In this document: positions 36,391-45,324 of the stretch, one piece after another
Layout: each line of letters opens with the position of its first letter
How positions within the stretch are numbered: position 1 is the stretch's first letter
NCBI RefSeq assembly: GCF_019397265.1
Contig: NZ_CP068985.1
Coordinates: forward strand, 2,274,501 to 2,338,500
Reading direction: 5' to 3'
Source: Nonomuraea coxensis DSM 45129
GTDB lineage: Bacteria; Actinomycetota; Actinomycetes; Streptosporangiales; Streptosporangiaceae
Length of the DNA stretch: 64,000 nt
The notes under the pieces: model-generated
Seen by the model: the letters and a program-made list of their open reading frames with translations, nothing else
The model's database searches: none
What the model was told of the DNA's origin: nothing
Translations under genes and position numbers: made by a program

Positions 36391-37614
36391 ATGAAAGCTC
36401 TCGAAGGCGTCCGCATCCTCGACATGACGCATGTCCAGTCCGGCCCCTCGTGCACCCAGCTGCTCGCCTGGCTCGGCGCGGACGTGGTCAAGCTGGAGGC
36501 CCCCACCGGCGACATCACCCGGCAGCAGCTGCGCGACGTGCCCGGCGTCGACAGCCTCTACTTCACGATGCTCAACTGCAACAAGCGCAGCATCACGCTC
36601 AACATGAAGAGCGAGCGCGGCAAGCAGCTCTTCACCGAGCTGGTGAAGGACGCCGACGTCCTGGTGGAGAACTTCGGGCCGGGCGCGGTGGACCGCATGG
36701 GCTTCCCCTGGGAGCGCCTCCAGGAGCTCAACCCGCGCCTGATCTACGCCTCGATCAAGGGCTTCGGCGCCGGCCGGTACGCGACGTTCAAGGCGTACGA
36801 GGTGATCGCCCAGGCGATGGGCGGCTCGATGAGCACCACCGGCTTCGAGGACGGCCCGCCGCTCGCGACCGGCGCCCAGATCGGCGACTCGGGCACCGGC
36901 ATCCACGCCGTGTCCGGCATCCTTGCCGCCCTCTACCAGCGCGAGCGGACCGGGCGCGGGCAGCGCGTGCAGGTGGCCATGCAGCACGCCGTGCTGAACC
37001 TGTGCCGCGTCAAGCTGCGTGACCAGCAGCGCCTCGCGCACGGCCCGCTGCGGGAGTACCCCAACAGGACGTTCGGCGACGAGGTGCCGCGCTCGGGCAA
37101 CGCGAGCGGCGGCGGCCAGCCGGGCTGGGCGGTGCGCTGCGCGCCCGGCGGTCCCAACGACTACATCTACGTGATCGTCCAGCCGGTGGGCTGGCGGCCG
37201 CTCTCGGCCATCATCGGCCGTCCCGAGCTGGCCGAGGACCCCGAGTGGGCGACGCCGGAGGCCCGGCTGTCCAAGCTGGACAAGATGTTCCAGCTCATCG
37301 AGGAGTGGACGATCCGCCACGACAAGTGGACGGTGCTGGACCGGCTCAACGCCGCGAACGTCCCCTGCGGGCCGATCCTGTCCACCAGGGAGCTGGTGGA
37401 GGACGAGAGCCTGCGCGAGGAGGGCATCGTCGTCACGGTGCCGCACCCCGAGCGCGGCGACTTCGTCACCGTCGGCAGCCCGTTGCAACTGTCCGACTCG
37501 CCGGTGGAGGTCCGCACCCCGCCCCTGCTCGGCGAGCACAACGAGGAGATCTACGGCCGGCTCGGCGTCGGCACCGAGGAGCTGGCCGAGCTCAAGGCGA
37601 ACGGAGTCATCTGA
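36391..37614 (+). CDS. frc: Formyl-CoA:oxalate CoA-transferase (class III CoA-transferase)
   Basis: 407 residues, close to the 416 of E. coli Frc and collinear with it. It has [20 protein letters not shown], the catalytic Asp166 in IGDSGTGIH, the [14 protein letters not shown] segment, and the glycine loop SGGGQPGW that gates the active site. It moves CoA from formyl-CoA (or another acyl-CoA donor) to oxalate, making oxalyl-CoA for the preceding decarboxylase. The gap to the upstream gene is 28 bp and the next gene follows with no gap. Confidence 0.92.
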   Translation: MKALEGVRILDMTHVQSGPSCTQLLAWLGADVVKLEAPTGDITRQQLRDVPGVDSLYFTMLNCNKRSITLNMKSERGKQLFTELVKDADVLVENFGPGAVDRMGFPWERLQELNPRLIYASIKGFGAGRYATFKAYEVIAQAMGGSMSTTGFEDGPPLATGAQIGDSGTGIHAVSGILAALYQRERTGRGQRVQVAMQHAVLNLCRVKLRDQQRLAHGPLREYPNRTFGDEVPRSGNASGGGQPGWAVRCAPGGPNDYIYVIVQPVGWRPLSAIIGRPELAEDPEWATPEARLSKLDKMFQLIEEWTIRHDKWTVLDRLNAANVPCGPILSTRELVEDESLREEGIVVTVPHPERGDFVTVGSPLQLSDSPVEVRTPPLLGEHNEEIYGRLGVGTEELAELKANGVI

Positions 37615-39729
37615 ATGGACCCCAGGCACGTGATCGAGCGGGCCCGCGCCGAGGGACGCGCGGCGCTGACGGCTCCCGAGGGCCGGCTGCTGTGCGAGGC
37701 GTACGGCATCGCCACGCCCGGCGAGGGGCTGGCCGGTTCGGCGGAGGAGGCGGCGGAGCTCGCGGGGAAGATCGGGTTTCCGGTCGTCCTGAAGATCGTC
37801 TCGCCGGACATCCTGCACAAGACGGACGCGGGCGGCGTGCTGGTCGGCCTGCGGACGCCCGAGGAGGTACGCCAGGGCTACGCCACGATCCTCGCCAGCG
37901 CCCGCGCCCACGCCCCGGACGCGAGGATCGACGGTGTCCAGGTGCAGCAGCTCGTCGGCGGCGGCCTGGAGGTGATCGTGGGCGCGGTCACCGACCCGAC
38001 CTTCGGCAAGGTCGTCGCGTTCGGCCTGGGCGGCGTCCTGGTCGAGGTGCTGAAGGACGTGACCTTCCGGCTCGCCCCGGTCTCCGGCGACGACGCGCTC
38101 GCGATGCTGGACGACATCCGGGCGGCCGAGGTGCTGCGCGGCGCCCGTGGCGCCGAGCCCGTGGACCGCGCGGCGCTGGCCGCGCTGATCGAGCGCGTCG
38201 GCCGGCTGGTCACCGACCATCCCGAGATCGTCGAGGTGGACCTCAACCCGGTCTTCGCCGACGCCGGGGGAGCCGTGGCCGCCGACGTGCGGATCATCGT
38301 CGGCGACCGGCCGGCCGAGGTCCCCCGGCTGCCGCGGGAGGAGATCCTGCGGCAGATGACGCGCCTGTTCAAGCCGCGCTCGGTCGCCGTCATCGGCGCC
38401 TCCGCCGAGACCGGCAAGATCGGCAACTCGGTCATGCGCAACCTCATCAACGGCGGCTACCGGGGCCGGATCCTGCCGATCAACCCGAAGGCCGACGAGA
38501 TCATGGGGCTGCCGGCGTACAAGAGCGTCGCCGACGTGCCCGGCGAGGTGGACGTGGCCGTCTTCGCCATCCCCGCCAAGTTCGTCGCCGCCGCGCTGGA
38601 GGAGGCGGGGGAGAAGGGCGTGGCCGGGGCCGTGATGATCCCGTCGGGCTTCGCCGAGACCGGCAACGTCGACGGCCAGCGGGAGATCGTCGAGATCGCC
38701 AGGCGGCACGGCGTGCGCATGCTCGGCCCCAACATCTACGGCTACTACTACACGCCCGAGAACCTCTGCGCGACCTTCTGCACCCCCTACGACGTGCGCG
38801 GCAGCGTCGCGCTGACCTCGCAGAGCGGCGGCATCGGCATGGCCATCCTGGGCTTCAGCCGGACGACCAGGATGGGTGTGTCCGCCATCGTCGGCGTCGG
38901 CAACAAGGCCGACGTGGACGAGGACGACCTGCTGACCTTCTTCGAGCAGGACGACAACACCAAGGCCGTCGCCATGCACCTGGAGGACCTCAAGGACGGG
39001 CGCGGCTTCGTCGAGGCGGCCCGCCGCGTGGTCAGGGAGAAGCCGGTCATCGTGCTCAAGGCCGGGCGCACCGCGATGGGCGCGCGGGCGGCCGGCTCGC
39101 ACACCGGCGCGCTGGCCGGCGACGACAAGGTCTACGACGACATCCTCCGCCAGGCCGGCGTGGTCCGCGCCCCCGGGCTCAACGACATGCTGGAGTACGC
39201 CCGCGCGCTGCCCCTCATGCCCGCGCCCGAGGGCGAGAACGTCGTCATCATCACCGGGGCGGGCGGCTCCGGCGTGCTGCTCTCCGACGCCTGCGTGGAC
39301 GCCGGGCTGACGCTCATGGACATCCCGCCCGACCTCGACGCCGCGTTCCGCGCCTACATCCCGCCCTTCGGCGCGGCCGGCAACCCCATCGACATCACCG
39401 GCGGCGAACCGCCCGCGACCTACGAGAACACGATCCGCCTCGGACTCGGCGACGACCGCATCCACGCGCTCGTCCTCGGCTACTGGCACACGATCGTGAC
39501 GCCGCCGATGGTCTTCGCCGAGCTCGTCGCGCGGGTGGTGGCGGAGGAGAGGGAGAAGGGCAACGTCAAGCCGGTCGTGGCGTCCCTGGCCGGGGACACC
39601 GAGGTCGAGGAGGCCGGCGAGTACCTGTTCGAGCACGGCGTGGTCGCGTACCCGTACACGACGGAGAAGCCCGTCGCGGTCCTCGGCGCCAAGTACCGCT
39701 GGGCCAGGGCCGCCGGACTGCTGCGCTAG
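37615..39729 (+). CDS. ADP-forming acyl-CoA (acetate-CoA type) ligase, single chain
   Basis: 704 residues. The ATP-grasp (beta) part comes first (about 1-235; FPVVLKIVSPDILHKTDAGG, EVIVGAVTDPTFGKV). It is followed by the CoA-binding domain (RSVAVIGASAETGKIGNSVM) and the ligase domain, with the phospho-His motif GSHTGALAGDD near residue 490. These enzymes interconvert acyl-CoA + ADP + Pi with acid + ATP + CoA. In this operon it could recharge the CoA donor used by Frc (for example acetyl-CoA) or activate oxalate itself. It begins immediately after the frc stop. Confidence 0.82.
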   Translation: MDPRHVIERARAEGRAALTAPEGRLLCEAYGIATPGEGLAGSAEEAAELAGKIGFPVVLKIVSPDILHKTDAGGVLVGLRTPEEVRQGYATILASARAHAPDARIDGVQVQQLVGGGLEVIVGAVTDPTFGKVVAFGLGGVLVEVLKDVTFRLAPVSGDDALAMLDDIRAAEVLRGARGAEPVDRAALAALIERVGRLVTDHPEIVEVDLNPVFADAGGAVAADVRIIVGDRPAEVPRLPREEILRQMTRLFKPRSVAVIGASAETGKIGNSVMRNLINGGYRGRILPINPKADEIMGLPAYKSVADVPGEVDVAVFAIPAKFVAAALEEAGEKGVAGAVMIPSGFAETGNVDGQREIVEIARRHGVRMLGPNIYGYYYTPENLCATFCTPYDVRGSVALTSQSGGIGMAILGFSRTTRMGVSAIVGVGNKADVDEDDLLTFFEQDDNTKAVAMHLEDLKDGRGFVEAARRVVREKPVIVLKAGRTAMGARAAGSHTGALAGDDKVYDDILRQAGVVRAPGLNDMLEYARALPLMPAPEGENVVIITGAGGSGVLLSDACVDAGLTLMDIPPDLDAAFRAYIPPFGAAGNPIDITGGEPPATYENTIRLGLGDDRIHALVLGYWHTIVTPPMVFAELVARVVAEEREKGNVKPVVASLAGDTEVEEAGEYLFEHGVVAYPYTTEKPVAVLGAKYRWARAAGLLR

Positions 39730-39809
39730 AGCCAGGCGGAGCAGAACGAGGCGAGGGGGCTAGATCGGGGCGCACGAGGAAGGCAACAAACCCCCCAGGA
39801 GGTCCGTAG

Positions 39810-41300
39810 GTGGACACATCGAACACACCACCGGCGACGGCCACGCCGCCGGTCGAGGATCAACGAGTATGGAAAGCGGGCCGGCTGGAGCCGATGCCCA
39901 TCAGGAAGCTCCCCGACGCGCCGCCCTCGGTGCACGTGCTCGGGCCGACGGTCTTCCTGGTGGCGCTCGGCGTCGGCATGGGCGAGTCGTACATGTGGCC
40001 CCGGCTGGTGCTGCTGTTCGGGCCCGAGATCAGGTGGCTGTTCCTGATCGGCGTGACCCTGCAGGCCGTGGTCATGCTGGAGATGGCGCGCTACGCCATG
40101 GCCACCGGGGAGAGCATCTTCTCCGGCGCGGCCCGGGTGTTCAAGCCGCTGATGTGGTTCTTCTTCGTCGTCGCCGTCGCGGTCTACATCTGGCCGGGGC
40201 ACCTGTCGGCGGGAGCGGCCGCGTTCGAGGAGATCACCGGCATCCCCTGGATGGTGACGGCGATCGTCGGCCTGGTCTTCGTCGGCGTCGTCTTCACCCT
40301 CGCCAAGGTGATCTACAACCTCCTGGAGGTCGCGCTGTCGCTGCTCATCGGCACGCTCGTGCTCGGCACGGCCGTGGTCGCGGCGATGGTCGGCTCCTGG
40401 AGCGACGTGGTCACCACGATCACCGGCATGTTCTCCTTCGGCTACCTGCCGCCCGAGGCGCTGTCGGCGGCCTGGTTCCCGGTCATCGTCGGGGCGTGCG
40501 CGTTCGCCGGGCCCTCCGGCATGCAGCAGATGTGGTACACGCTGCACCTGCGTGACTCCGGGGCCGGCATGGGCGCGCACCAGCCGCAGATCCGCGGGCT
40601 GCGGCACGCCGGCGAGGAGGAGGAGCGGCCCGCGCGCGGGTTCATGTTCGACACCTCCGACCCGGCCGAGATGGCGAAGTGGAAGGGCTGGCGGCGCTGG
40701 GTCACCTTCGACGCGCTGCTGCTGTTCTGGGGCATCACCATGCTGGTCACGATCTCCTTCACGGTGATCGCGCAGGCGGCGGTCCGGATCGACCCGGGCG
40801 TGCGGACGGTCATTCAGGGCGACGACCGGGAGGTGGCGCTGACCGCGATGTCCAACGCCGTCTCCTCGGCGGGCAGTTCGGTTCTCGGGGTCGTGTTCCT
40901 CGGGTTCATCGCGCTGATCGGCCTGAACGCGACGCTCGGCCTGTTCGACTCGTTCTCGCGCGGCCAGGCGGACATGACCTTCCACTTCATCCCCGGCGCG
41001 AAGAAGCTGGGCATGTCCAAGCTGTACGCGATCTTCCTGTGGGGAGTGATCCTCTTCGGGATCCTGATCCTGCTCTTCGGGCCCGCGGACGGCCCGAGCG
41101 GGATCCTGGACACGCTGGCGTTCCTGTCGACGTTCGCGATGGGGGCGTACTGCGTGACGCTGCTGCTGGTGAACAACCGCATGCTGCCCAAGCCGATCAG
41201 GCCCAGATGGTGGTCGAACGTGATCATCGGCTTCGGCGCGGTGTTCTACCTCGGCATGCTGTTCTACAGCCTCTTCGCCTACGGCGTGGTCGTGGGCTGA
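39810..41300 (+). CDS. Nramp-related multi-spanning transporter
   Basis: 496 residues, about eleven membrane helices, with a cytoplasmic N-terminal tail and a charged loop (residues 250-290). The opening helix GPTVFLVALGVGMGESYMWP is placed like Nramp helix 1 but lacks the metal-binding DPGN motif of true Mn/Fe transporters. So it belongs to a divergent branch, and its substrate is unknown. As part of the oxc-frc operon it may carry oxalate, a metal-oxalate complex, or a metal. GTG 39810 follows AGGAGG with good spacing. The 80-bp gap from the ligase has no hairpin. Confidence 0.7.
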   Translation: MDTSNTPPATATPPVEDQRVWKAGRLEPMPIRKLPDAPPSVHVLGPTVFLVALGVGMGESYMWPRLVLLFGPEIRWLFLIGVTLQAVVMLEMARYAMATGESIFSGAARVFKPLMWFFFVVAVAVYIWPGHLSAGAAAFEEITGIPWMVTAIVGLVFVGVVFTLAKVIYNLLEVALSLLIGTLVLGTAVVAAMVGSWSDVVTTITGMFSFGYLPPEALSAAWFPVIVGACAFAGPSGMQQMWYTLHLRDSGAGMGAHQPQIRGLRHAGEEEERPARGFMFDTSDPAEMAKWKGWRRWVTFDALLLFWGITMLVTISFTVIAQAAVRIDPGVRTVIQGDDREVALTAMSNAVSSAGSSVLGVVFLGFIALIGLNATLGLFDSFSRGQADMTFHFIPGAKKLGMSKLYAIFLWGVILFGILILLFGPADGPSGILDTLAFLSTFAMGAYCVTLLLVNNRMLPKPIRPRWWSNVIIGFGAVFYLGMLFYSLFAYGVVVG

Positions 41301-41791
41301 TGGAGCGACGGCACAGTTTCGAGCTCGCCCTGCCAGGGGCGTCCATCGGAGCCGTCGCCGGCGCCATGGCCGGTGGGCTGACCCTCGTCGCGGGGGCGCC
41401 CACCGGACTGGCCGCCCAGGCGGCCCTGGCGCTGGCCACGCCGCTCGCCCTCTTCGGCGGGCTGTTCGGCGTGCTCGTCGGCCACGGCGTGCTCCGGCCC
41501 GGAACCTTCGGGCCGGCCGGCCTCTACTGGATGGCGGCCTTCCCGCTGTCCCGGGTGCTCCAGGAGAGTGTGGCCGGGGTGGGCATGAACGACGGCGTGC
41601 TGCCCTTCCTCGCCTACCAGGCCATGGTGGGGCTCGGCTTCGCCATCGGCTTCGTCTGGCTGCACGAGCGGTTCATGCCGTACTGGCTGTCGCGCCGCGC
41701 GGCCGTGAACCCGCTGGCGGCCGAGCTGCTCGGCGTCTACGTCAGGTACGCCACGACAGTCCGCGCGGGAAAGAAGGGAAGCAGGCGGTGA
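41300..41791 (+). CDS. Small integral membrane protein, unknown function
   Basis: 163 residues; its ATG shares a base with the preceding stop (TGATG at 41298-41302). Three to four hydrophobic segments with Gly/Ala-rich helices (GAVAGAMAGGLTLVAGAPTG, LALFGGLFGVLVGHG, LAYQAMVGLGFAIGFVW) and a basic tail. No family recognised. The lock-step coupling to the Nramp-like gene and to terC (GTGA overlap) suggests a subunit or accessory of the transporter. Confidence 0.7.
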   Translation: MERRHSFELALPGASIGAVAGAMAGGLTLVAGAPTGLAAQAALALATPLALFGGLFGVLVGHGVLRPGTFGPAGLYWMAAFPLSRVLQESVAGVGMNDGVLPFLAYQAMVGLGFAIGFVWLHERFMPYWLSRRAAVNPLAAELLGVYVRYATTVRAGKKGSRR

Positions 41792-42768
41792 ACCTGCCCT
41801 TCTGGATCTGGGCGGCCACCCTCGGGGGCTTCGCCGCGATCCTCGCGTTCGACTTCTGGATGGTGGCCCGCAACCCGCACGAGCCGTCGATGCGCGAGTG
41901 CGTCGCCTGGGTGTCCTTCTACGTCGGGCTCGCCGCGGTCTTCGGGGCCGGGCTGCTCCTGCTGTCCGGCCCCGCGCACGGCGGGGAGTTCTTCGCGGGG
42001 TGGATCACCGAGTACTCGCTCAGCGTGGACAACCTCTTCGTGTTCCTGCTGATCATGAGCAGGTTCCGGGTGCCGCGGGAGTACCGGCAGAAGGTGCTGC
42101 TCATCGGCATCGTGCTGGCCCTGGTCATGCGGGGGGCGTTCATCGCGGCCGGCGCGGGCGCCGTCCAGCGCTTCGACTGGCTCTTCTACGTGTTCGGCGC
42201 CTTCCTCGTCTACACGGCGTGGAAGCTGATCGGGCACGAGGAGGAGGCGGAGTTCTCGGAGAACCTCGCGCTGCGGACCGTGCGGCGGGTGCTGCCGACC
42301 ACGGACACCTACCACGGCGCCCGCCTCACCGTGCACCACGGGCGCAGGATGGTGACCCCGATGCTGATCGTGATGGTCGCCATCGGGACCACCGACCTGC
42401 TGTTCGCGCTCGACTCGATCCCGGCCATCTTCGGGCTCACCAAGGAGCCCTACCTGGTGTTCACCGCGAACGCCTTCGCCCTCATGGGGCTGCGGCAGCT
42501 CTTCTTCCTCATCGGCGGGCTGCTCGACCGGCTCGTCTACCTGAGCAAGGGGCTGTCGGTGGTGCTCGCCTTCATCGGGCTGAAGCTCATCATGGAGGCG
42601 CTGCACCACGACGGCGTGTCCTGGGCGCCGGAGGTGCCGATCCTCGTCTCCCTCGGCGTCATCGTCGGCACCCTCGCCGTGACCACGGTGCTGAGCCTGG
42701 TCAAGTCGGCCCGCGACACGAGGAGGGCGAGGGAGCGGGAGACGGTGGAGCAGGCGTCGGGGCGCTGA
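41788..42768 (+). CDS. TerC-family membrane protein
   Basis: 326 residues, about nine helices. The two family motifs with acidic residues inside the membrane are EYSLSVDNLFVFL and GTTDLLFALDSIPAIF. TerC/Alx proteins are linked to manganese efflux and metal loading of exported proteins. GTG 41788 overlaps the previous stop by four bases, so it belongs to the oxalate operon and closes it; a terminator hairpin follows. Its presence next to an Nramp-like transporter suggests metal handling tied to oxalate, which chelates Mn, Ca and Fe. Confidence 0.88.
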   Translation: MNLPFWIWAATLGGFAAILAFDFWMVARNPHEPSMRECVAWVSFYVGLAAVFGAGLLLLSGPAHGGEFFAGWITEYSLSVDNLFVFLLIMSRFRVPREYRQKVLLIGIVLALVMRGAFIAAGAGAVQRFDWLFYVFGAFLVYTAWKLIGHEEEAEFSENLALRTVRRVLPTTDTYHGARLTVHHGRRMVTPMLIVMVAIGTTDLLFALDSIPAIFGLTKEPYLVFTANAFALMGLRQLFFLIGGLLDRLVYLSKGLSVVLAFIGLKLIMEALHHDGVSWAPEVPILVSLGVIVGTLAVTTVLSLVKSARDTRRARERETVEQASGR

Positions 42769-42771
42769 TCC

Positions 42772-42806
42772 GGCCGCGGCGGGGGCGTGCCGCTCTCGCC
42801 GCGGCC
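42772..42806. terminator. Bidirectional terminator after terC
   Basis: GGCCGCGGCG (42772-42781) pairs with CGCCGCGGCC (42797-42806), a 10-bp perfect stem. It lies exactly between terC and the small minus-strand gene. Confidence 0.75.
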
Positions 42807-42986
42807 TCAGTGCCGCGGGCTCTCGTGGACGTCGTGCCCGGAGGCGGCCCACAGCCGCAGGTGGCGCTCGGCGTCGTGGGCCGAGCCCTGCTCGCGCAGC
42901 GCCGTGCTCAGCGCGAGGCCGATCGCCCGGCCGTCCGCCGGCGAGCCGGCGCGTTCCGAGAGGAGAAAGCGGAGGAACGCTCTCAT
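42807..42986 (-). CDS. Small hypothetical protein (59 residues)
   Basis: Begins MRAFLRFLLSERAGSPADGR and is otherwise a soluble Ala/Arg/His-rich peptide. Evidence that it is real: GGGAGG nine bases before the ATG, a stop placed right at a strong terminator stem, and an isolated position between terC and gntR. An ATG two codons upstream is possible. No recognisable domain. Confidence 0.45.
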   Translation of the reverse strand: MRAFLRFLLSERAGSPADGRAIGLALSTALREQGSAHDAERHLRLWAASGHDVHESPRH

Positions 42987-43076
42987 GGTCATGCACCTCC
43001 CTTCCATGTCGCTCCATCCTCCGGCGGAGGTGTTTCCGCGCGGGTGCCGCGAGGTGAACGTCAGGTCAACCGGCCC

Positions 43077-43811
43077 TCAGCCGGTCGTGCGGCGGCGCCG
43101 GCGCACCGGCTTGGGCGCGGGCTGGACCGGCTCCTTCTCCCGCTGCGCCATGTAGGACTCGCGGGTGTGCTCGGTGTGCTCGCGCATGACCTTCGCCGCG
43201 CGGCGCTCGTCGCCGGCCTCGATGGCGTCGATCAGGCTCGTGTGCTCCTCCCAGGAGGCCATGCCGCGCCGGCGGGCCACCGGCGTGTGGTACCACCGCA
43301 CCCGCCTGGCCACCTGGCTGGTCAGCTCGGCCAGCACCTTGTTGCCGGACAGCGCGGTCACCAGGGCGTGCAGCTCGGAGTTGGTGGCCACGGCGGCGTC
43401 CACGTCGTCGGCCTGCACGGCGGCGATGCCGCGCGCGCAGAGCGCGCGCAGCCGCTTCACGCCGTCCTCGTCGGCGTGCAGGGCGGCCAGCCGCGCCGAC
43501 TCGGTCTCCAGCAGCGCCCGGACGGCGAGCAGCTGGTCGGCCTCCTCCACGGTGGGCACGTGCACGAACGCGCCCTGGCCGGGGTGCAGGTCGACCCAGC
43601 CTTCGCCGCTGAGCTGCTGGAGCGCCTCGCGCACGGGCTGCCTGGAGACGCCGAGGAGGTCGGCCAGCTCGCTCTCGACCAGGTGCTGGCCGGGCTTGAG
43701 CTGGCCGGAGACGATCAGCTCCTGGATGGCTTCGATGACGCTCTCCCGCAGGGTGGCGGGGCGCTGGATCTTGGTGGCCGCCGGCTGACCGGCCTGCTCC
43801 GACAGCAACAT
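43077..43811 (-). CDS. FCD-type GntR transcriptional regulator, proposed regulator of the oxalate/glyoxylate island
   Basis: 244 residues. The winged helix spans about 20-75 (LRESVIEAIQELIVSGQLKP, then SELADLLGVSRQPVREAL). The FCD ligand-binding domain follows, with metal/ligand His and Asp/Glu positions around NSELHALVTALSGN and the late EEHTSLIDAIEAGDE. A basic RRRRRTT tail ends the protein. FCD regulators usually sense organic acids and bind 13-17 bp palindromes. It sits in the middle of the island, and related TAC-N-GTA palindromes precede most of the island's operons, with a weaker one before this gene. ATG 43811 follows GGAGAG. Confidence 0.85.
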   Translation of the reverse strand: MLLSEQAGQPAATKIQRPATLRESVIEAIQELIVSGQLKPGQHLVESELADLLGVSRQPVREALQQLSGEGWVDLHPGQGAFVHVPTVEEADQLLAVRALLETESARLAALHADEDGVKRLRALCARGIAAVQADDVDAAVATNSELHALVTALSGNKVLAELTSQVARRVRWYHTPVARRRGMASWEEHTSLIDAIEAGDERRAAKVMREHTEHTRESYMAQREKEPVQPAPKPVRRRRRTTG

Positions 43812-43880
43812 GGTCACCTCTCCAGGGGGCTGCGTATCGTACGGGTCTGGGCGTTTCAGTGTTTTTGGTCGACTGCCTAC

Positions 43881-43893
43881 AGCATACCGTTCG
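43881..43893. promoter_or_regulatory. Putative weak GntR operator F, before the gntR gene
   Basis: AGCATACCGTTCG matches the CCATACNGTATGG pattern in the left half (CATAC) but has TACCGTT at the core. It would allow modest autoregulation. The least certain of the six sites. Confidence 0.35.
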
Positions 43894-43935
43894 TGGAGCG
43901 AACGTGGCCCGTGAGCCTCGTCACAGAACGCCTGC

Positions 43936-45234
43936 TCACGCGGGGAGCGTGGCGGGCAGGCCGGGCAGGCGCAGGCGGGGCGCGGCCAGCGCGGGCAGGG
44001 CCGCCAGCGCGGCGGCGGCCAGCAGGGCGGTCGCGGGCGCGGTCAGCGCGGCGGCGGTCAGCGCGACCGCGCCGACGCCGGCCAGGGCCTTGGCGCTGTA
44101 GACGACGGCGTGGATCTCGCCGTGCCGCTCGACCCCGAAGAACTCCCTGACGAGGCTGGCGAGCAGCGGGTAGAAGGCCCCGCCCCCGAGCCCGGCCGCG
44201 ACCACCCCCAGCCAGAGCAGCGCCCCGTGCCCGGCCTCGCCCGCCGGAACCGCCGCCGCCCCGGCCCCCGCCGTGCCCCCCACTCCGGCCCCCGCCGTCA
44301 TGCCGGCGGCCAGGAGGACCTGGCCGAGGGCGAGCGAGCCGAGGACAGCCGCCAGGGTGCGGCGCCGGCCGAACCGCTCGGAGCCGCGCATCGCCAGCGA
44401 CCGCCCGGCGCCGTTCAGCGCGACCAGCAGCGCCACCGCCGCCCACATCCCGGTCCCCGCCACCACGATCACGTCGAACACCGACACCGCCCCCGCGCAG
44501 GTCAGGATGAGCGCCAGCGCGGGGAGCGCGCGCGTGCGCAGCGCCTGGGGCAGGAGGAACTGGCGGGCGGCGTCGGGGGTGACCCGCAGCCGGGCCGCGT
44601 CCAGCGTGTGCGTACGCGGATCCAGGCTCTCCGGCCACCACAGCGCCGGAGCCGCGCGCAGCCCCCGCGCCGCCGCCCCGACGACGACGGCGGCCACCGC
44701 CGCGGCGGTCACGAACGCGGCCGGCGTCGATCCGGGGGCGAGCCCGGCCCACACCAGCAGCGGCACGGCGCCGTAGCCGAACGCCCCGGTGATCAGCCCG
44801 ACCCTGGCGGCGGCCCGGTCCGGGTACCAGGAGGCGACGACCTCGCAGCACACCCCGTAGACCAGGCCCGCGCCCAGGCCGCCGAGCAGCGCGTACCCCG
44901 CGAGGGCGAGCGGCCAGGCGGTCCCGGCGAGGCCGGCGGCGGCGAGGCCGGCGGCGCTGAGGACCGCTCCGGCGGCCAGCGCGGGCCGGACGCCGAGGCG
45001 GCCCCGGCGTACCAGGTGGAGCGCCGGCAGGGCGCCCGCGGCCTGGGCGGCGATCCACGCGGCGAGCAGGGTCAGGCCGGCGCCCTCGCGGGCGAGGAGG
45101 GCGGCGAAGCCGTACTGGAGGGGGCTGATCGCCGCCATGGCGGCCAGGGAGAGCCGGAACATGCGGGTGCGGTCGGCGGGGACGGGCCCGGGAAGGTACG
45201 CGCGGCCCCGCCAGTCCCGAATTGCATTCTCCAT
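43936..45234 (-). CDS. OFA-type MFS transporter (oxalate/formate family)
   Basis: 432 residues, twelve predicted helices. The block [20 protein letters not shown] and the helix 4-5 region [20 protein letters not shown] (with the [14 protein letters not shown] loop) match the oxalate:formate antiporter family of the major facilitator superfamily. It would exchange oxalate for formate or import a related dicarboxylate. The ATG at 45234 lies inside operator D and has no ribosome site, so the mRNA may be leaderless; ATG 45162 (MFRLSLAAM) is the alternative. Divergent from the sucCD-hyi-glxR-gcl operon. Confidence 0.78.
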   Translation of the reverse strand: MENAIRDWRGRAYLPGPVPADRTRMFRLSLAAMAAISPLQYGFAALLAREGAGLTLLAAWIAAQAAGALPALHLVRRGRLGVRPALAAGAVLSAAGLAAAGLAGTAWPLALAGYALLGGLGAGLVYGVCCEVVASWYPDRAAARVGLITGAFGYGAVPLLVWAGLAPGSTPAAFVTAAAVAAVVVGAAARGLRAAPALWWPESLDPRTHTLDAARLRVTPDAARQFLLPQALRTRALPALALILTCAGAVSVFDVIVVAGTGMWAAVALLVALNGAGRSLAMRGSERFGRRRTLAAVLGSLALGQVLLAAGMTAGAGVGGTAGAGAAAVPAGEAGHGALLWLGVVAAGLGGGAFYPLLASLVREFFGVERHGEIHAVVYSAKALAGVGAVALTAAALTAPATALLAAAALAALPALAAPRLRLPGLPATLPA

Positions 45235-45243
45235 ACTGTATGG
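45231..45243. promoter_or_regulatory. Putative GntR operator D (CCATACTGTATGG), before the OFA transporter
   Basis: Perfect 13-base palindrome with a central T, the best copy in the island. It overlaps the proposed start codon of the transporter gene, so a bound repressor would block initiation. Confidence 0.75.
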
Positions 45244-45291
45244 AATATCCCGCTGTTCAGCCCGATGTCGAGACCCTGGACGGAGAATACT

Positions 45292-45309
45292 CCATACGGT
45301 ATACCGTAC
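45292..45309. promoter_or_regulatory. Putative GntR operator E, before the sucCD-type operon
   Basis: CCATACGGTATACCGTAC. It holds two overlapping cores (TACGGTA and TACCGTA) that form a perfect 14-bp palindrome TACGGTATACCGTA (45295-45308). It ends 15 bp before the first gene of the operon, directly ahead of its AAAGGAGG ribosome site. Confidence 0.75.
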
Positions 45310-45324
45310 ACAAAGGAGGCTCGG

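Noticed and set aside
36298..39636. A 1112-codon open frame antisense to frc and the CoA ligase
   Set aside because: Low-complexity composition, no motif, and opposite to two clear enzymes; a codon-bias shadow.
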